Shown: positions 1 to 8,863 of the stretch, in pieces | How positions within the stretch are numbered: position 1 is the stretch's first letter | How the letters are laid out: every line of letters begins with the position of its first letter | Assembly (NCBI GenBank): GCA_001953115.1 | Contig: LSSL01006490.1 | Span: 1-10,262, forward strand | Source of the DNA: Smittium mucronatum | Lineage: Eukaryota > Kickxellomycota > Harpellomycetes > Harpellales > Legeriomycetaceae | Reading direction: 5' to 3' | DNA length: 10,262 nt | Notes under the pieces: generated by a model | Database searches by the model: none | Seen by the model: only the letters and a program-made list of their open reading frames with translations | What the model was told of the DNA's origin: nothing | Program-made: the position numbers and the translations under genes

Positions 1-957
1 AAAATTTTAACCCATTAAATTCAATATCCAATATTTTTTTTCATAAAATGAAATTTAAAGCTGAAATTATTCTATAAAAGCACGAATATTTTCTAATTCA
101 AAGAAAACGTCCTTCGGTTTTATTTATAAAGAAAAAAATTCGGATTAAAAAACAAAACAAAATATGGGGTTTTTACACTCATTAACTTTCAAATCCATAA
201 AAGGTAAATCCGTAAAACAGAAAGGTTAAATTTTAATAGGATACAGTGAATTTATATTTAAGAAGGAATTTCGCTCTATAAAAAATTTCAACCAATCTTG
301 AAATAAGAATTTGGTATTTCAAAAAAAAAAAAAATCAATTGAAAATTGGCAATTTAATATTGTATGGTTGAAAATAAAAATAACTACTCAAAACTACATT
401 AATAAAACCAATGAATATCAAAAAAATTATGTCATTAAAACACCGCAGCTACCAAAAGAGTAAAATATAGAAATTTAATTTCAGTTATTAAATTGTAAAA
501 AATAAAAAAAAACTCAGTCAATTAAATTTTGAATCAAGTTTTCTAAAAATGAGCAAAAAAAATCCACATAAAGATGGTATTTACAGGATAGAAAAATTGC
601 ATTATAATAAATAACAATTTTTTAATTATGATATAAAAAATCTGTTTTATAGTTAAGCTAAGAATAAAATAACAAAAAGTCGAATATCGTAGCTTTAAAA
701 TCATAAAAAATTTAAAGCCTGATCATTATAAACAATGATTTTATATTTAGGCATGGGATATTTCGGGGAACTTTTAATTTTCATCTCCAAAAAAATAATG
801 ATTTACTTAGTGTTTCAGTAAGATAAATTTTCGTTCGATTTATGATATAGCGACAACTTTTATATCAAAGTTTAATAATTTTTTTCAAAATCGTGTGATT
901 TTATTCCAATCGTTGCAAATAATAAGACATTTTTTATTTGTGTTGGTGTTTTTTAAT

Positions 958-977
958 ATCATCTTTTAAAAGATGAT
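958..977. repeat. perfect 20-bp palindrome
   Basis: ATCATCTTTTAAAAGATGAT reads identically on both strands over its whole length with no spacer. The next base pair outward (T957/T978) does not continue the symmetry. It could form a cruciform or be a binding site for a dimeric protein. In AT-rich DNA shorter palindromes are common by chance, but 20 bp including four G/C positions is longer than the others seen here. Confidence 0.7.
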
Positions 978-1369
978 TTTAGAGGCATTCATTTATTAAC
1001 ATATATAATGAAAAAACATTAATAATTATACCAAGTATTTAGCATCTTGGTCGTTGATTTAACCTCAAAAATTTTCATTTTTTAGACTAAATTTTACAAG
1101 TATTTAAAAAAAAATTGATTTCAGTTAAAAAAAAAATTTTCAACATTATGACAGCAGTAACAGATTAAGAATAATTTGCGGCTGAACACTGAACATATAA
1201 TCTATCTCTTGGGTGTTTAGCGTTATAAACTGAACTCAAACAGTTTTATGAATATACATTTTTGAAAATTTATTCTAATAAAAAAATCTAGTTAACTCCT
1301 ATTAATAGCTCATATTCTGATTTAAAATGACACAAGTGATCTATAAAATATGGGATGAAATATATCAAA

Positions 1370-1433
1370 ACCGCGAAAAAATTATTAATTAGGGGTTGCT
1401 TTGTTTCGAACTTGGAATGGTTTTTTTCGCGGT
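1370..1433. repeat. 12-bp perfect inverted repeat around a 40-bp core
   Basis: ACCGCGAAAAAA at 1370-1381 is matched by its exact reverse complement TTTTTTCGCGGT at 1422-1433, leaving a 40-bp interior. CpG-containing ACCGCG is rare in this AT-rich surrounding, so the match is unlikely to be compositional. No flanking direct repeat is visible, so evidence for a transposon is weak. A stem-loop, or paired binding sites with a CGCGAAAA core of the sort bound by fungal MBF-like factors, are alternatives. The function is unknown. Confidence 0.6.
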
Positions 1434-1693
1434 AGATTATAGTTTTTTTCTGGCTGATTTCCACATTTTTTGATCATTTACTTAAATGAAAAACTAAAAT
1501 TTACTTTTTTTCAGATGATGGTTCGTTTTTTTCGAATGATAATTGGCTGAAACCAATTATAAAATACTTTTCCCGAATTCATCAGAGAAATGACGTAGCC
1601 TAAAAAAAGGATAGCCAAACTAACTTCATAATTGCCTTGGCGCATTGATATTTTAGTGGGAAATCCATTCGAAACGACATAAATGAACTCCGG

Positions 1694-1704
1694 TATATAT
1701 AAAA
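1694..1704 (+). promoter_or_regulatory. TATA-like box upstream of foldback segment
   Basis: TATATATAAAA sits 34 bp before the first base of the self-complementary segment at 1739-1844. The spacing would suit transcription starting near that segment, but TATA-like strings are frequent in this AT-rich DNA, so the assignment is tentative. Confidence 0.25.
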
Positions 1705-1738
1705 TCGGAAAAGGAGGAATGTCTTACACTGAGAAAAT

Positions 1739-1844
1739 CTCCATCTAAATCCTAAATTTCTTATTTCTACCCATTAAAATTTTGGGTGAGGAATCTGAGC
1801 GCTCACCCCTAGAGATAGAAATACTTAGACGTTTAAAAATGGAG
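1739..1844. repeat. nested inverted repeats: foldback segment or possible structured RNA
   Basis: Three pairs of complementary arms are nested around nearly the same centre: CTCCAT 1739-1744 with ATGGAG 1839-1844, TATTTCTA 1762-1769 with TAGAAATA 1816-1823, and GGGTGAG 1784-1790 with CTCACCC 1802-1808. The stretches between them also pair partly. The inner hairpin has a 7-bp G/C-rich stem and an 11-nt loop, and overlaps an alternative palindrome TGAGCGCTCA at 1796-1805. A TATA-like box lies upstream and a T4 run at 1861-1864 downstream, as in some Pol III units. I could not match it to U1-U6, SRP, RNase P or tRNA signatures. A small foldback transposon is the other possibility. Confidence 0.45.
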
Positions 1845-2843
1845 GTTTGAAGTGCGCTAATTTTCCTATGAATGCAAGCTAACTTTGATTGCTCGATGTT
1901 ATTATTTAAAATAAATATCCTAGATCGTGGTAAAAAAGAATTGATTTTATGCTTACTAATATCGAAGGAGAGTATTTGTGGTTTGGTTTCACTAATAAAA
2001 TTGGGTATATGCTATTTACTTGAATTATAGACCTCTACTATCACTGATCTTACAAACTTCAAATTTAAGTGGTTTAATAAATGCAGTTCATATCAATACG
2101 TTAAACATAGATTTAAAAAACGTTCTATAATCAAGAAAGCGGTATCTTTTACCGTAAAAAATCCATAAAAGACAATAGAGTGCCGCAATCCGAAATAATT
2201 TTAAACGCTCGGCTTCTTGATATCGTTTTGGATATTTAACAGGCTCATTCAGAACGAAAAGTGAAATTTAGGTGATACATGTACAAAAGGATTTCATTCA
2301 AGAAAAAAAAATCACAATAAATTCCGTGATATATATAAAAAAAGAAAAATCAAGATTAATATTTCACTCTTTAAAGATTGTTTGTTAAACCTTTAAATCA
2401 CAGCAAGATCTCTCATTTGAAGAGGATTAAAACTGTAAGAACTACCCTTTATATCTTTAAAAACTCAGCCCATTAATCTTATCTTTTAAATATGTGGAAT
2501 ACTTGTAAGTTTTGGATTTAGTGCTGACAATAGGTATATTTTAAAACCAATTCTTACATCACTTATTGGATTCTCTTACTATTTATTCAAATCAAATTTA
2601 GTTTTTAACAAATCGGCTATAAAGATTTGCCTGGAGCATTTAAGAATCTACACTTAAACACTGATTTTTCTCGTTATTCCACCTCATTAACTTTACTTTT
2701 ATCGGCTAATTTAAAATTGATGTATTGATAAGATTAGATGCTTTCTGATTTTAAGCTATAGCTGGTGACAAATTATCTTTTTACTGCCATGGTTTTAAAA
2801 AGAGAGAATAGAAAAGTTTCAGCAAGCAAATAAGATTCTATAA

Positions 2844-2855
2844 ATTCGTACGAAT
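2844..2855. repeat. 12-bp perfect palindrome
   Basis: ATTCGTACGAAT is perfectly self-complementary with a CGTACG centre, in one of the more GC-rich stretches of the left gap. It may be a dimeric protein site or chance; there is no other evidence. Confidence 0.4.
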
Positions 2856-3230
2856 AGACATGAGCTAAACATTCAGCGGGCAGGCTGGCTAAGAAATATC
2901 ATTGGTTTGATGATATCAACAGATTCCATCGATTTACATGACTAGTTTTTTTTCACTCGGTGCCAAGACAATTGTTACCCAATACTGCCAATCACGATAG
3001 CATGTACTAAGCGGCAATTAGCTAAAACTATGCAGGTGGAAATTAATACCTGGTAGGAAAGTAGCCAGTAGAAGCAAAGGTAAATTTCCGGGATTGATTC
3101 CTTGGCATTTTCTTTTATAATATCCATATGTTAACATTATCATCGTTTAGAGAATAATTATGCAACTTTTTAACTTTTTCTAGACAAATATTCCTAATTA
3201 CTATTAACAGTCCCTTCTGTCTCAAATTTT

Positions 3231-3239
3231 ATGTGTTGA
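3231..3239 (+). promoter_or_regulatory. minimal upstream ORF in leader of hydrolase gene
   Basis: An ATG followed by one codon and TGA lies 30 nt before the proposed start at 3269, in another frame. If the transcript includes it, the ATG would have to be bypassed or terminated on before the main start, which could lower translation. It argues against starting further upstream without splicing. A TATA-like run (about 3113-3123) is the only promoter-like sequence seen nearby. Confidence 0.25.
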
Positions 3240-3268
3240 GGCTAATTTGGTGGAAGTCTTTCTTTTTT

Positions 3269-4875
3269 ATGTCTAGAAAACAATTTCTCTGGGTACTCTT
3301 AAATACTGCAGTGGTGCTATTCCTCATTCCCTTAAGTATGAACGGTTCAATTTCAAAAAAACAAGAATCCTTTAGTATTCGCTCCCATTTAATATCGCCT
3401 GTGTCGGATTTTTTTTATTCTTTATATCTCCCCACGAGCTTGAAAGATGCACTAGCTTCTGAGAAGGCCATTCTTTCGGCATCCAATTTGAATATAAAAT
3501 ATCAGGATTCTGATGCTGTTTCAAACGACGGAGATCTGCTTGATTCCAGGATATTTAACTCCTACATCAGTGACGACGAATACATTAGAACTTTACACGT
3601 AAAAAATAAAAAACCAGATTCCACTGAAGGGTCCAGCGGTACATCAAATAAAGGTGAAGCAAAATTTAACAACCTTGTTATAACACACGGGTTTGGCAAT
3701 GGAATCGGATTTTACTTCAAAAACTACGAAGGCCTCACCCAAATCCCTGGAATAGACCTATACTCCATAGATTGGTTGGGTATGGGCTTAAGCTCTCGTC
3801 CTGATTTCTCCATTGATAGAAAACTATCGATTGAAGATCAGGTCAAAAAGGTACGATAATACACTTGCCCCATACACTGTGTTTCTTGGAAAATAATCTC
3901 GTTGTCCTTCTATTCATTAACATTATATTGAATTTTCCATATTTTAAAATCTAACTTTTCCGTTTTCGCCATATTTAGACCGAGGAGTTCTTCGTGGAAT
4001 CACTAGAAAAGTGGAGACAAAACATGAAAATCGAAAAAATGAACTTACTAGGCCATAGCTTTGGAGGTTATATGTCCTCCCTCTATGCTCTTAAATACCC
4101 CCACCGTGTAAATAAGCTTATTCTCGAATCACCAGGTATTAAAATCTTAATTCTCATATATTTTTTATTACCCACATTACCTTCAGTGTAACCATAACGA
4201 TTATACTTATTTATTTTTTAAAAAAAAGTTGGTGTTCAAGAAACCCCAAAGTCCATTGATGAGTTCCTCGAAACTGGAGTTTTGCCCAAAAGCAAGCTGC
4301 TTAACCCCGATCCATCTTCTGCCGAAGAAGAGCAAGAAGCTCTAGACGATTCTTTAGATAAAACCAAACCTCCAAAGTCAAATGAACAAATCATTGAACG
4401 TTTTAGCACCGCCCCATTTTACTATCGCTTTTTATTCAAAATCTTTGTTAGGCAATGGAATAATTATGGCTCTCCTCAAAGTCTAATGCGTTCTTTTGGT
4501 AGACTCGGCCCCATGTTCACAAGCAAATATGCTAGCAAATTCACTACCTTATCTCCTGATGAAATTAAGCTTTTGGCCGATTACCTCTTCCACGTATCCG
4601 CTCAAAAAGGCAGTGGTGAATACTCGATTGGAGTTATTTTAAAACCATTCGCATTTGCTCGAATTCCCTTAATTAATAGACTTACCACTCTCCAAGTACC
4701 CACATATTTCTTATATGGCGACAGAGATTGGATGGATATTGACGCTGGTACAGAACTGTCTGAAAAAATAAAACCAGATTCCAAGGTGTTTAAAATCCCT
4801 AATGCAGGCCATAATATGCACTTAGATAATCCTAATGGTTTCAACGAAATTGTAACCGAAATACTCTCCATTTAA
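3269..4875 (+). CDS. alpha/beta hydrolase, ABHD4/ABHD5-CLD1-ICT1 family
   Basis: Three exons, 3269-3850, 3979-4135 and 4229-4875, give a 461-residue protein. Introns are 128 nt (GTACGA...TTTAG, CTAAC branch at 3951-3955) and 93 nt (GTATTA...AAAG); both keep the frame. Residues 6-24 are hydrophobic after R3-K4, suggesting a membrane anchor or organelle-targeting segment. The fold's landmarks are the oxyanion motif HGFGNG (140-145), D168-W-L-G-M-G, nucleophile elbow G-H-S221-F-G-G, acid D416 and base H441. H441-x4-D446 is the acyltransferase signature of the ABHD5 family. An acidic low-complexity insert occupies about 272-298. Known relatives include human ABHD5, which lacks the serine and is a lipase co-activator, and yeast Cld1 (mitochondrial cardiolipin deacylase) and Ict1 (lysophosphatidic acid acyltransferase). 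Serine is present here, so an active phospholipid deacylase or acyltransferase is inferred. ATG 3269 is the first in-frame start; an upstream exon cannot be excluded. Confidence 0.87.
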
Positions 4876-4899
4876 ACCAAATCTTTTATCATACTCATG

Positions 4900-4905
4900 T
4901 TTATT
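4900..4905 (-). terminator. poly(A) signal AATAAA of APC5 gene
   Basis: On the minus strand AATAAA lies about 75 bases after the proposed APC5 stop codon at 4983-4981. It sits between the hydrolase stop and the plus-strand AATAAA, so transcripts of the two converging genes would overlap at their 3' ends. Confidence 0.5.
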
Positions 4906-4910
4906 TTACC

Positions 4911-4916
4911 AATAAA
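4911..4916 (+). terminator. poly(A) signal AATAAA of hydrolase gene
   Basis: AATAAA begins 35 bases after the end of the hydrolase stop codon at 4873-4875 and runs into an A-rich stretch followed by a T-rich one. Position and sequence suit a 3' end-formation signal. Confidence 0.55.
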
Positions 4917-4980
4917 AAAAAAATTAGAATTTTTCCATTTAATTTTTTTGAAATTTCGAACTCAGTTATTCTATCGTTTT

Positions 4981-7900
4981 TCATAACAATACTTTTGACT
5001 CTACCGAAATTAATATGTTTGGGTAATGGAGAGATATTTTGGAAATATTGGTATCTTTAAGGACATAAATTTTAGGGGACATCACCCAGTCCCAAATATC
5101 TTGGTCAAAATCAGCAGTGGGAATATGCTGTAGCTTGATAAAGACTAATTAATTCATAAGCATAACATTAAATTAAGTTTAAGAATAATATTGATAAGTC
5201 GAAATAACGAAGCTTTAGCGTCTGAAAAATATCCTTACCTCAGAAACAAGGACCCTTAATCTATCGGAATTGGAGTCTGACTCTATCTCTCCTGACAAAA
5301 ATATCAATGGAAGAATAGACATTTTTTTCTCAAAATTATTACCCAGGCTTTTGTATAAAGAAACAGTATCCATAAAATTGTTTACTGTATTAAGATTATC
5401 ACCGATTTTCTAAAATGGAAAAAATATAATAAAGTTCACAATTCTTTTTTTTATATAAAAAAAAACCATCCAAAACGAGACACCGTTTTTCATATCTTAC
5501 AAAGTTTATGAGAGAAATAAGTGTTTTTAATTTAGCTTTTATCGGAACAAGAGATTCATAAGGTTTAAACTCTAGAGCTTTATTCGCCAACATTAACGAG
5601 TCGAAATAAAGTTCATCCCTGGACAGGTTAATGACTTTCGAAAGCAGACTATTATGAAAAACTACATGTTGAAACACGCTTGTATCCCTGAAATAGGTAT
5701 CTTTGGAAGTTCTCGGGTTAAAATAATCAAATCTAATCATAAAGAAATCGTAAAATAAGTTTTAAAGTAAATATTGTATATTCTTGAATAAAAGATGAAA
5801 ATATTACATTGGTTTTAGATTATCTTTGATTTTATGAATTGTAGTCTTTATTTCTGATTCAGCAAATCTATTAACAGACGGATATATTCGATTGGAATTT
5901 TTAAATTCTTCGTACATCTGGGTAAGAATTTTTAAACTTGGACCAACAAAGCCGAGACTACTAAGCTAAATAGAATAAAAAAAAACAATAAAGTCATTAA
6001 ATTCATAAAAGTCGATTAATTTAAGAGTTAATTACAGAAGATGCTAATTTGCATATAACCACTATTTGTGACTTGGTATTACATGACTTGCTATAAAATT
6101 TATTGGCCACCGAAAGGTGAAGTAATGATATCAATGGGTTTCCATCTAAAAGTCCAGATACCAAAAAAGGAAAAAATTTAATCAATATGGTTTAGCAAAC
6201 AGATTATAATCAAATATTTAGAATTTAATGGTAGAGATAAAAAATTTAACTAATGATAAAGAATAAATCGTAATAATATATATGTATTTAGTGGTTACAA
6301 ATAAAATTACCTCTCTCTAAGCTTTCATCGGATGCCAAAAGATGCCATCTGAAACATAGGTTCTCTATGTTAGACGAATTACAAACGATTTTTAAATCTC
6401 GGATTTGAGAATGCAACAGTTCATTGTTGAATCCCTAAACAAAAAATAATTTTAAAAATTAGTTTTATCGAAAAAATTTCGACTAAAAGTCTAAATTTAT
6501 ACAGTTGAAATATCCAAGTTAAGCTTCTCAAGCCTAGTCGAAACGTTTATGATGTTTATATCATCAAAATTTGAAGAAACATTTATTAGCTCGAATTTTT
6601 TATATAAATCTTTTATTGGGTCGAGTTGCGATACTTCCTCAGTCAAATAATTATTTCCAATGCTTTCCAATAATTGCATATCTAATTTTGCTCTCCAGCT
6701 AAGAAAATAACATTCAAGACATTTTAGTCGCAATTTAAATCTATTTTTCTCCCAAATGAGAAAAAAGTGAGAGTATTTTAATATAGAGTTATTAAAGTTT
6801 AAAAATCAAATTACCACTGGATAAACAGTAAACATGAGTAGTCTCTACGATCTTGAGCTACTGTTACAGCTTCATTCATTATCTATTAAACGATGATTCT
6901 AAATAAGCCTAAAAAATTTCACCTATTAGAATTATTATACATTACAATTTTTGCTTGATCGAGTAATCCGAATTTTAATTTCAAAATAGCGAGATTAAGA
7001 AGTGAGTAGTGATATCCATACAGATTATTGGGATTAGGAACCATGGTTTCTATTCCAAACACATCTAAACTAGATCTACTAGAGTATAAGTAAGGATCTT
7101 GGCTGTAGTTCAAGTCGAAGAAGCTTCTGAGATTAGCTTCAGCGGATTCATGATCCAATTCATTAATGCTAACAAGGTATCTGATAAATCGGTTTCAAGA
7201 AAATTTTTTTAGGTAAAATAAATAAAATGAAATTGATTAGTAATCAAAAATATTTTATGAACAGAGTATTAAAATCAATACTTGTAATATGAAGCTCTGG
7301 AGCCATGAGAAAAGTTATCTATTTTTTTTTCGAAAACCGGTTTCATCTCTCTCTTCTTGAATATATTGCTTTCATCTGCGTTTAATTTATGTATTTATGT
7401 TTAAATTTGTTAAAATTTATGAAATAGAAAGTTTTGTGATTTAGGTACCTCCAAGCAACTTGGTTTGCTCCTTTAAATAATCCATATCATTTTCAAGCTC
7501 AAAGTGGAGCACTCCAGATTTTAAGAAATCTACTATTTGATTAATAACTCTACTAGAAACATCGCAAACTACTGAAAATTCCATAAGTGAAACTCCAATT
7601 TTATGTTTTCTAACAAAAGTCCCGAAAACACTATTACGACTCTAATTCATGTATAAATATATATTAAAAAAAAACAACATAAATAAAAGAAATTTTTTAA
7701 TAGCTATTACCAAAGTACACATTGCTTTTAACGGATCTAAATCAAGGGGGGAATGGAAAAGGAACTCTAAATCTGTATAATAAAGAGAAAATCTTAGTTC
7801 ATGCATTAAGTGGGGATTAAAAGAAAAAAAAATCATTTAAAACAAACATAAACAATAATATAAGAAATATCATATTTTTTAATGAGAAAACCCAAGAAAA

Positions 7901-8470
7901 ATTACCATCAAAAAATCTTAAAAAAGATTCTAAAGAATTGATCTCCCCCAACTATAACGAGAATGATTAAAATAGCAAGTATTTAGTTAAAAAGATGTTC
8001 GAGTAATACCAATTGAATAATATATCATGATTTAAATCCGATGAGTTATTGAATGTCAATCAAAAAAATTCAATGGAAAGGAATAAAAATGGTAAACGGA
8101 ATATTGGGCTTGAAACTATTATAGCTAAAATATTAGTAAATTTTACCATTTTTGATATGGATTCATATGCTGTTGACACTTCATATTCGCCGGTAGATAT
8201 TCTTTTCAAATCTTTTAGAAATTGATTTGAGGCTCCCCTACTTCCAAAATAATTTTCGGAACTCTATAGAATTATTATTAATCTTAAATGATTCGGAAAC
8301 TATAACAATAATAAAGATTCGGAAGATTGAAAAAAAGAGGATCTTACCACAATCTCAAGAAGCTTTAAGGATATCCACGACTTATCGGAATGATCTTTAG
8401 TAATGCCGAAGCAGTAAAATTTGATACAACTGAGAATAAACACATGTTTAAAGCCTACTACATCCATCAT
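4981..8470 (-). CDS. APC5: anaphase-promoting complex subunit 5 (APC5), 15 exons
   Basis: APC5 is a TPR-type scaffold subunit of the APC/C ubiquitin ligase, which drives mitotic exit by marking securin and cyclins for degradation. Joining 15 exons gives 693 residues, near the family's usual 680-760. The N-terminus (from M1 at 8470) matches the family start, where a helix reads like K-x-x-x-L-x-x-x-x-x-Y-C (residues 8-20). F-F-D-D-L (94-98) and the S-V-F-G-T-F-V-R segment (120-127) align with human FFDDL and SVVGLFLR. F-F-D at 232-234 and Y-G-Y-H-Y-S-L-L-N-L-A (266-276), followed by F-G-L-L-D-Q-A and the N-E-A-V-T-V-A-Q helix to W314, form the hallmark ANAPC5 TPR-like repeat. Later exons fit the helical C-terminal half, with weaker similarity. 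The last exon is least certain. ATG 8470 is immediately followed by a second ATG; the frame is open upstream to 8554 without another ATG. Confidence 0.87.
4981..8470 (-). other. APC5: exon-intron structure of APC5
   Basis: Exons in transcript order: 8470-8348, 8263-8147, 7951-7906, 7772-7711, 7641-7449, 7375-7282, 7180-6946, 6882-6815, 6698-6503, 6434-6311, 6145-6036, 5965-5808, 5732-5501, 5409-5239, 5133-4981 (stop 4983-4981). The lengths sum to 2082 nt, an exact multiple of three. Introns run 63-195 nt, all GT-AG. Intron 6 carries TACTAATC. Acceptors end mostly in TTAG or TATAG. Junctions were chosen by splice signals and then checked by frame and by resemblance to APC5. Examples are exons 3-4, which create FFDDL across the splice, and exons 7-9, which create the continuous TPR helix pair. 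Least certain are intron 8's acceptor (6700-6699), intron 10 (several internal AGs) and intron 14 (acceptor CAAG at 5137-5134). If intron 14 were retained, translation would end seven codons past exon 14. Confidence 0.78.
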
Positions 8471-8517
8471 ATTCAAAAACACGCCTTGAATATGAAGTAA
8501 GCAAAGTCGATCGGCTA

Positions 8518-8590
8518 AAGTATAAAGAGTTTTTTTTTTTACGGGAAATTTATTTTAAAGTTAATAAAAAGTAAGTATAAAGAGTTTTTT
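8518..8590. repeat. 18-bp direct repeat just upstream of APC5
   Basis: AAGTATAAAGAGTTTTTT occurs at 8518-8535 and again at 8573-8590, 55 bp apart. On the coding strand of APC5 it reads AAAAAACTCTTTATACTT, 48 and 103 bp upstream of the ATG. It could be a duplicated promoter or initiator element, or simply a small local duplication in the leader. Confidence 0.6.
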
Positions 8591-8626
8591 GATTAATTTT
8601 TGAGCAATTTTTGGCCCAAATTCCAT
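8561..8626 (-). promoter_or_regulatory. possible 21-codon upstream ORF before APC5
   Basis: An ATG at 8626-8624 opens 21 codons ending in TAA at 8563-8561, 90 nt before the APC5 start. It has no resemblance to a known protein. If the transcript starts upstream of it, it would act as an upstream ORF; if transcription starts within the direct repeat region, it is irrelevant. Confidence 0.2.
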
Positions 8627-8863
8627 TTGATCCGTCTATATGTTTAAAGCTTTAACACAAATGATCTGAAATGATCAAATCAAATTAATCATTTATGTCT
8701 TCTACAACTCTATTTCTTACAGTCAGATTCACTATATGTAGAGGAATAAGTTTTATCCAACAGCCAGCTATTTCATCAAAAAATCATCAATAATATTAAT
8801 ATTGGTAGTAAACATTTAAAACCAATAGATTAGCGTAAAGGCAATGGGCAGATTTAAAAAAAA

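Larger units (their letters stand above)
1..3230. other. long AT-rich gene-poor region
   Basis: All six reading frames are closed frequently and no recognisable protein, tRNA or rRNA is seen in these 3.2 kb. Base composition is uneven: 1-1350 is extremely A/T-rich with many A and T runs, while about 1600-1860 and 2780-3100 are visibly richer in G and C. The supportable structures are listed separately (20-bp palindrome, 12-bp inverted repeat, foldback segment, 12-bp palindrome). A 40-codon open stretch at 2117-2239 (+) has a balanced composition but matches nothing I know. A small, intron-rich or decayed gene could be hidden here and I could not exclude it. Confidence 0.6.

Noticed and set aside
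1391..1420. tRNA-like T-loop sequence (GTTTCGAAC)
   Set aside because: No matching acceptor, D-arm or anticodon arm could be arranged around it, and no other tRNA signature was found in the window.
1600..1773. 57-codon minus-strand open stretch
   Set aside because: No recognisable motif, bounded by stops, no clear splice context, and part of it overlaps the foldback segment, which explains some of its composition.
4602..4871. 89-codon minus-strand open frame inside the hydrolase gene
   Set aside because: It is the antisense shadow of the third hydrolase exon, whose plus-strand reading carries the catalytic Asp and His motifs.
5399..7836. Separate small minus-strand genes at 5399-5740, 6497-6733, 6919-7158 and 7642-7836
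   Set aside because: Each is one APC5 exon plus read-through into an intron; all join in frame at GT-AG sites and together match a single family. Most lack a real ATG.
7952..8146. Apparent phase conflict between APC5 exons 2 and 3
   Set aside because: Recounting the T runs in exon 3 (six T, AAGA, six T) removes the conflict; both boundaries are phase 0 and the joined frame gives the expected FFDDL motif.
8300..8482. 60-codon minus-strand open frame as an independent gene
   Set aside because: It is the first APC5 exon; the tail after 8348 is intron sequence behind a GTG|GTAAGA donor.
8521..8554. Extending APC5 upstream through the open frame before ATG 8470, using a GTA...TTTAG pair as an intron
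   Set aside because: The implied intron would be about 28 nt, far shorter than all others, and there is no in-frame ATG upstream.
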